17,628 nt of DNA. Origin: Coriobacteriales bacterium (GTDB lineage: Bacteria; Actinomycetota; Coriobacteriia; Coriobacteriales; UBA8131). The translations under genes and the position numbers were made by a program. Of the stretch, positions 14,450 to 17,628 are shown piece by piece. Under the pieces are notes generated by a model that saw nothing but the letters and a program-made list of their open reading frames with translations, was not told where the DNA came from and ran no database searches. The first letter of the stretch is position 1. Each line of letters begins with the position of its first letter. The DNA lies in the NCBI GenBank assembly GCA_031272005.1, contig JAISUQ010000092.1, forward strand, positions 1 through 17,628, written 5' to 3'.

Positions 14450-16126
14450 TCAGTAGCCCGGCGAGATCGCTTCGGCCTGAGGCCTTATCGAGCATTTTAT
14501 CTCATATGCCTGCAGAGCGGGCAGCTGTTGGCGCCAGGTCTTGCGGAGATGGGCGTGCCAGATGGTCTCGCCGATGGCCAGGGCTTTGAAGATGCCCCGG
14601 GAGTGGAGCAAAGAGTGCCCAAGCCGGCGCAGAGAGTAGGCCTTGCGGCTGGCGGCAATCATCTCCTGTTGCAGTTGGGCTGGCGTCATGTTGGCTGGCC
14701 AGTGGACCACGTTGCCGTTGTAGAGGTCCCAATCCTGGTGCAGCAGACGCTCCTTGTTCTGCTCATAGACCGGGGTGCCGGGGACGAAGAACATCGACTG
14801 GATCAGGCACCCGTGTATCCTGTTGTCGAGGATGAATTGTCCCAACCGCTCGCCAACACCGGGGCGGTCCTCATCTGAGCCCAGGATGAACAACCCGCGC
14901 ACACCGATGCCATGGGCCTGGATGTTGGCTATTGCCCGTTCGATGTTCTCCCTGGTACAGCGCTTATGGTAGCGCTGGAAGGAAGCATCGTCGATGAATT
15001 CAATCCCCAGGCTGACCTCAAAGAAGTTGGCCTGCTTCATCAGCGTGAGCATCTCGTCGTCCATCCCCAGCTCCCAGCGGGCCTGGACGGTGATTGGCCA
15101 GTTGAGCTCGCTGGCGGCGATAGCCTCAAGGACGCTGATTGCCCACTCGCGGTCCTGGGCGAAGTTGTCGTCGGTCAGCCAGACAGCGCGGCTCAGGCGC
15201 GGTGGCCAGCTGCGGTTGTGAAAGGCGATGGCCTGGCGGATGTCTTCGACCACTACCTCCGGAGAGCGGGTGCGCTGGCGGCGCCCGAAGTGGGCAATCA
15301 CGCAGCAGTAATCGCAGTTGGATGGACAGCCGCGTGAAGCATGGACCTGCGGCCAGAGGGTATCGTACTTCTTCGCCATGCGAGCATAATCGTATACCAG
15401 TGAGCGGTCGGGGATGGTCTCGATGTCCAGAGGTTGCGGGCGCTCAGCGGTTTGATAGACAACGGTGTTGGGAGAAGCGCCGCCAGTGCCGCCAGCGCCC
15501 CCGGCGCCGCCAGCCGCACCAGCATCATCAGCCCCGCCGGTGCCATCGCTGCTGGCCGCCTGCAGCCAGGCCAGCCCGGGGATGCGCACCGGGGCACCGG
15601 CAGCTGGCCATCCGCCATCGGCAAGTGGCAGCTGGCTGGCAGCCGCGTCGGCCTGCAGGGCTTCGATGAACTCCACGATGCTCTCATCACCATCGCCGAG
15701 CAGCACATAATCGGCGTGCGTTACAGCCTCAGGGTAGTTCAGCGTGGCGTGCATACCGCCCAGCACCACCAGCGGGCGGACAGACGTCGCCGCTTCGGCA
15801 GCGGCAACCTGCCGGTCTCCGCCAGCCAGGTCTGTCGCCACCTGCCCGGCGCGAAGCGCATCGGCGATCTGGTAACCGCGCCGGGCGTTGAAGGTGTTCA
15901 GGGAGATGAACACCACATCGGCATCCACCACGTCCGTCCAACGCACTGCGCTGATGGACTCGCTGTACATCAGCGTGTCGTCTACCAGCCGCCTGGCGAT
16001 GGTGGTGAGGGTGATCAGCCCGGTGGAAGGGTTGCAGATGTTGCCGTTGTACAGAAAGCGATTCTTGAAGGTCTTGCGGTAGCGGTTGGCGGCGCCCGCT
16101 TCGATGAACCTCAGCTTGCTGACCAT
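14450..16126 (-). CDS. B12-binding-domain radical SAM protein
   Basis: This is a 558-residue protein. The N-terminal part has the B12-binding-like fold pattern: 'DADVVFISLNTFNARRGYQI' near residues 68-87, 'PLVVLGGMHATLNYPEAVTH' at 118-137 and 'DYVLLGDGDESI' at 139-150. No DxHxxG cobalamin-ligand motif is visible. The radical SAM core carries C267-x3-C271-x2-C274 in 'HASRGCPSNCDYCCV', then 'VWLTDDNFAQDREWA' and 'VSLGIEFIDD'. The substrate is unknown; the family modifies many small molecules and peptides. A Gly/Ala-rich insert (about 189-219) separates the two domains, and Ala-rich inserts occur near 93-117 and 154-180. Its ATG follows the regulator's TGA by one base, and AGGGAG inside the end of that gene is its ribosome site, so translation is probably coupled. 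Confidence 0.88.
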   Translation of the reverse strand: MVSKLRFIEAGAANRYRKTFKNRFLYNGNICNPSTGLITLTTIARRLVDDTLMYSESISAVRWTDVVDADVVFISLNTFNARRGYQIADALRAGQVATDLAGGDRQVAAAEAATSVRPLVVLGGMHATLNYPEAVTHADYVLLGDGDESIVEFIEALQADAAASQLPLADGGWPAAGAPVRIPGLAWLQAASSDGTGGADDAGAAGGAGGAGGTGGASPNTVVYQTAERPQPLDIETIPDRSLVYDYARMAKKYDTLWPQVHASRGCPSNCDYCCVIAHFGRRQRTRSPEVVVEDIRQAIAFHNRSWPPRLSRAVWLTDDNFAQDREWAISVLEAIAASELNWPITVQARWELGMDDEMLTLMKQANFFEVSLGIEFIDDASFQRYHKRCTRENIERAIANIQAHGIGVRGLFILGSDEDRPGVGERLGQFILDNRIHGCLIQSMFFVPGTPVYEQNKERLLHQDWDLYNGNVVHWPANMTPAQLQQEMIAASRKAYSLRRLGHSLLHSRGIFKALAIGETIWHAHLRKTWRQQLPALQAYEIKCSIRPQAEAISPGY

Positions 16127-16127
16127 T

Positions 16128-16370
16128 TCAATCTCCCTGTCGCGTTTCAGGCATTGGCGGCGGCAGCTGGCGTTGGAACTCTAAAATGTCGCCAGGCTGG
16201 CAATCCAGGGTGTCGCAGATGGCGTCTAAGGTGGAGAAGCGGATGGCGCTGACCTTACCGGTCTTCATCTTGGAAAGGTTGACGTTGGCCACACCCACCC
16301 GCTCCGAGAGCTCGTTCAAGGACATCTTACGATCGGCCATGACCCGATCCAGGCGAATGATGATTGCCAT
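16128..16370 (-). CDS. Small XRE/Cro-type HTH regulator
   Basis: This is an 80-residue single-domain DNA-binding protein. 'LDRVMADRKMSLNELSERVG', 'VANVNLSKMKTGKVSAIRFS' and 'LDAICDTLDCQPGDIL' are the helices of a YozG-like (HTH_26) domain. It lies 12 bases after the DUF2975 gene and one base before the radical SAM gene. DUF2975 proteins are commonly paired with exactly this kind of regulator. The ribosome site AGGTG lies four bases before the ATG. Autoregulation at the palindromes upstream of the operon is plausible but not shown. Confidence 0.88.
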   Translation of the reverse strand: MAIIIRLDRVMADRKMSLNELSERVGVANVNLSKMKTGKVSAIRFSTLDAICDTLDCQPGDILEFQRQLPPPMPETRQGD

Positions 16371-16382
16371 GATGCACCTGCC

Positions 16383-16949
16383 TTACAGAGTCTCGTCGGC
16401 CTGTTTTTGCAGCTCGGCACCGTACTCGAAGACATAAGCCAGGGCAAAGACACAGAAGGCGAAGACCAGGTTGGTCAGACCAAGCAGGATGGAGACAACA
16501 ATCAGGATGATGCCGATGATCTTCAGGCGCTTGACATTCTCCGGTACAAAGGGTGTCCGGTTGATGGCTGTGGCCTTGAAGACGGCGCTGAGAATGAAGA
16601 GGATAATCGCACCGATCAGGCAATAGATGCAGACCGCGGCGCAGGCAGCGATGAGCGAGACTTTGACTGCCAGTACAGCGGCCACGGGGATGTAATCGGC
16701 CAGCACGGCGCCTTCGGGGAAGGTAAGGATGTCTGACTCAATACCGCCGGATTTGACGGTCAGGTCGGCATCAGCCAGGGGGATGTGAGCCAGAGCACCG
16801 GTAATCAGGTCCTCAGGTAATACAGCAACGGCAATAGCCGTGAACAGCGCTGCAACGGCGCCAATGATGCAGAGGATGGCCAGCACTTTGCCAATAATGT
16901 CCAGTACGCGGCCGGAACGGGCCAGTCTATCATTGATTCTGGTATCCAT
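16383..16949 (-). CDS. DUF2975 four-helix membrane protein
   Basis: This is a 188-residue protein with four hydrophobic helices, near residues 15-42 ('VLAILCIIGAVAALFTAIAV'), 83-105, 107-125 and 140-172. The order and length fit DUF2975 (YoaS-like) proteins. The loop between helices 1 and 2 should face outside. The role is unknown; family members pair with an XRE regulator, as here. It is the first gene of the operon. Its ATG at 16949 has AAAGG about nine bases upstream and a promoter about 70 bases upstream. Confidence 0.82.
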   Translation of the reverse strand: MDTRINDRLARSGRVLDIIGKVLAILCIIGAVAALFTAIAVAVLPEDLITGALAHIPLADADLTVKSGGIESDILTFPEGAVLADYIPVAAVLAVKVSLIAACAAVCIYCLIGAIILFILSAVFKATAINRTPFVPENVKRLKIIGIILIVVSILLGLTNLVFAFCVFALAYVFEYGAELQKQADETL

Positions 16950-16999
16950 GATTTGCTACCTTTCTTGTCTCAGTTAAAATACGGTTATCAGGATTCGGT

Positions 17000-17011
17000 C
17001 TGTCGCGACAG
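17000..17011. promoter_or_regulatory. Perfect 12-bp palindrome CTGTCGCGACAG at the predicted transcript start
   Basis: The palindrome overlaps the inferred +1 of the operon, a classic place for a repressor. A dimer of the XRE protein encoded in the operon is the obvious candidate, by inference. Confidence 0.5.
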
Positions 17012-17015
17012 GGAC

Positions 17016-17044
17016 ATCATACATGGCTAGAGAACGTAAGTCAA
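17016..17044 (-). promoter_or_regulatory. Promoter of the DUF2975-XRE-radical SAM-metY operon
   Basis: On the minus strand, -35 TTGACT (17044-17039) and -10 TATGAT (17021-17016) are separated by exactly 17 bases. The expected start is near 17009, giving a leader of about 60 bases. Confidence 0.7.
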
Positions 17045-17057
17045 TAAAAATTTAACG

Positions 17058-17090
17058 AATAACGTAAAATATTTTTTGCGAAACGTTATT
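17058..17090. promoter_or_regulatory. Inverted repeat AATAACGT / ACGTTATT between divergent genes
   Basis: Eight-base arms at 17058-17065 and 17083-17090 are 17 bases apart and enclose a second palindrome, AAAATATTTT (17066-17075). The repeat lies upstream of the operon's -35 box and upstream of the divergent surface-protein gene, so it could serve either. Confidence 0.4.
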
Positions 17091-17162
17091 TTCCCTATGT
17101 TATTCAACTTCGACTTGAGAGGACTCAGGAAAGTCTTGTTAGCGCATTTCGGACAGTGGCGT

Positions 17163-17168
17163 TATACT
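17163..17168 (+). promoter_or_regulatory. -10 box TATACT for the secreted protein gene
   Basis: TATACT lies 38 bases before the ATG at 17207. The best -35-like word, TTGTTA (17136-17141), is 21 bases away, which is too far, so the assignment is tentative. Confidence 0.3.
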
Positions 17169-17206
17169 CGATACTGTAAGTGTTTTACCAGTATTGGGGC
17201 GTCAAT

Positions 17207-17628
17207 ATGAATAAGAAATTCCTGTGCCTTGCTCTGTCGTTTCTTCTCGCAACTGGCACGATGGCCTTGCCGGCCTATGCCAGCATCCCAGATGGAGCAG
17301 ATGACGCTCCAGTTGTGCTGCCTGCAGCAGCGGATGTGCCGACAACAGAATCTGTTGACCTGAATGATGACCCGGCTGCGGCTGCGCTCTCTGATTTGGA
17401 TAATCCCGAGTCTGGGACGTCAGGCTCTGCGAACGCGGCAGAGGGCGCTGACCCAGCTGTTGATGTCGCCGACCCCGCAGACCCCGGGGCGGCCGATTCC
17501 GCCGACCCCGCCGACCCCGCCGACCCCGAGGCTGCCGACCCCGAGGGCGCCATCACCACCCTCGATGAGGGGGAGGAAGCGGAGGAACCCGAGCCGGCCG
17601 TCACCGCCGACTACCCGGACTATGACCT
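17207..17628 (+). CDS. Secreted acidic surface protein, 3' end outside the window
   Basis: ATG at 17207 opens a frame that runs off the right edge (140 residues seen). A Sec signal peptide is clear: 'MNKKF', a hydrophobic core 'LALSFLLATGTMAL' and a cleavage site after 'PAYA' (residue 25). The mature part is very acidic and Ala/Pro-rich. It holds Ala-Asp-Pro repeats encoded by a 9-base unit, GCCGACCCC, with three perfect tandem copies at 17501-17527 and further copies at 17468-17476 and 17534-17542. This kind of low-complexity stalk often follows the signal peptide of giant Gram-positive surface proteins such as the one at the left edge, so it is probably the N-terminus of another one. The ribosome site is weak (GGGG about seven bases upstream). 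Confidence 0.75.
   Translation, partial: MNKKFLCLALSFLLATGTMALPAYASIPDGADDAPVVLPAAADVPTTESVDLNDDPAAAALSDLDNPESGTSGSANAAEGADPAVDVADPADPGAADSADPADPADPEAADPEGAITTLDEGEEAEEPEPAVTADYPDYD
17501..17527 (+). repeat. Tandem 9-bp repeat, three perfect copies of GCCGACCCC
   Basis: In-frame copies each encode Ala-Asp-Pro. Unequal copy number would change the protein length by three residues without a frameshift. Confidence 0.75.

Noticed and set aside
13252..14589. Plus-strand ORF of 445 codons opposite metY
   Set aside because: It is antisense to an intact PLP enzyme with all motifs; its own translation has no recognisable domain.
15434..16252. Plus-strand ORF of 272 codons opposite the radical SAM gene
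   Set aside because: It is antisense to the radical SAM gene and crosses into the regulator gene. No ribosome site or domain is seen.
17275..17604. Minus-strand Ser/Ala/Gly-rich ORF
   Set aside because: It is a shadow of the Ala-Asp-Pro repeat region of the secreted protein, which has a clear signal peptide on the other strand.
1..17628. CRISPR array, intact insertion sequence or integrase
   Set aside because: No regularly spaced repeats, transposase motifs or terminal inverted repeats with target duplications were found.

Overview
The window looks like chromosomal DNA of a high-GC, Gram-positive-type bacterium. A gut-type actinobacterium (Coriobacteriia) or a high-GC Bacillota member fits best. 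This is an inference from several signs: giant MBG/YDG/Ig-like surface proteins anchored by a C-terminal membrane helix, a DUF2975 plus small XRE regulator pair, a two-domain AAA_14/DUF4143 ATPase, GC-rich third codon positions, and two perfect -10 boxes placed exactly six bases before a start codon (leaderless style). No rRNA or marker gene is present to fix the taxon.

Layout. (1) 1-7044 (+) is the 3' part of a very large repetitive surface protein, at least 2347 residues, open at the left edge. (2) 7059-8453 (+) is a fusion of two ACT-like domains to a metallo-beta-lactamase-fold hydrolase. (3) 8498-8953 (-) is a DUF1801 protein with an N-terminal zinc-knuckle-like segment. (4) 9247-10551 (+) is an AAA_14/DUF4143 ATPase behind a 37-bp palindrome; its composition is less GC-rich than its neighbours. 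(5) 10552-13122 is a gene-poor stretch. It carries tRNA-Lys(CTT) and tRNA-His(GTG) on the minus strand, a zinc-ribbon protein gene, tRNA-Gly(TCC) with a strong terminator, and several gene remnants. The remnants are a methyltransferase scrap joined to a VanZ scrap, a 5'-less ORF abutting tRNA-Lys, and an unidentified C-terminal tail. (6) 16949-13123 (-) is a four-gene operon: DUF2975 membrane protein, XRE regulator, B12-binding radical SAM protein, and O-acetylhomoserine sulfhydrylase. It has a clear promoter at 17044-17016. (7) 17207 to the right edge (+) is the start of a secreted, acidic, Ala-Asp-Pro-repeat surface protein, divergent from that operon.

How the parts may work together. The two surface proteins at the edges suggest a lineage that invests heavily in adhesins. 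The DUF2975/XRE pair probably senses or responds to a membrane condition and, by its position at the head of the operon, may control the radical SAM enzyme and the methionine/cysteine sulfhydrylase. That link is inferred from spacing alone. No CRISPR array, intact transposase, integrase or recognisable new defence system was found. The most unusual items are the operon combination, the ACT-MBL fusion, the palindromic operator before the ATPase, and the remnant-rich tRNA region.
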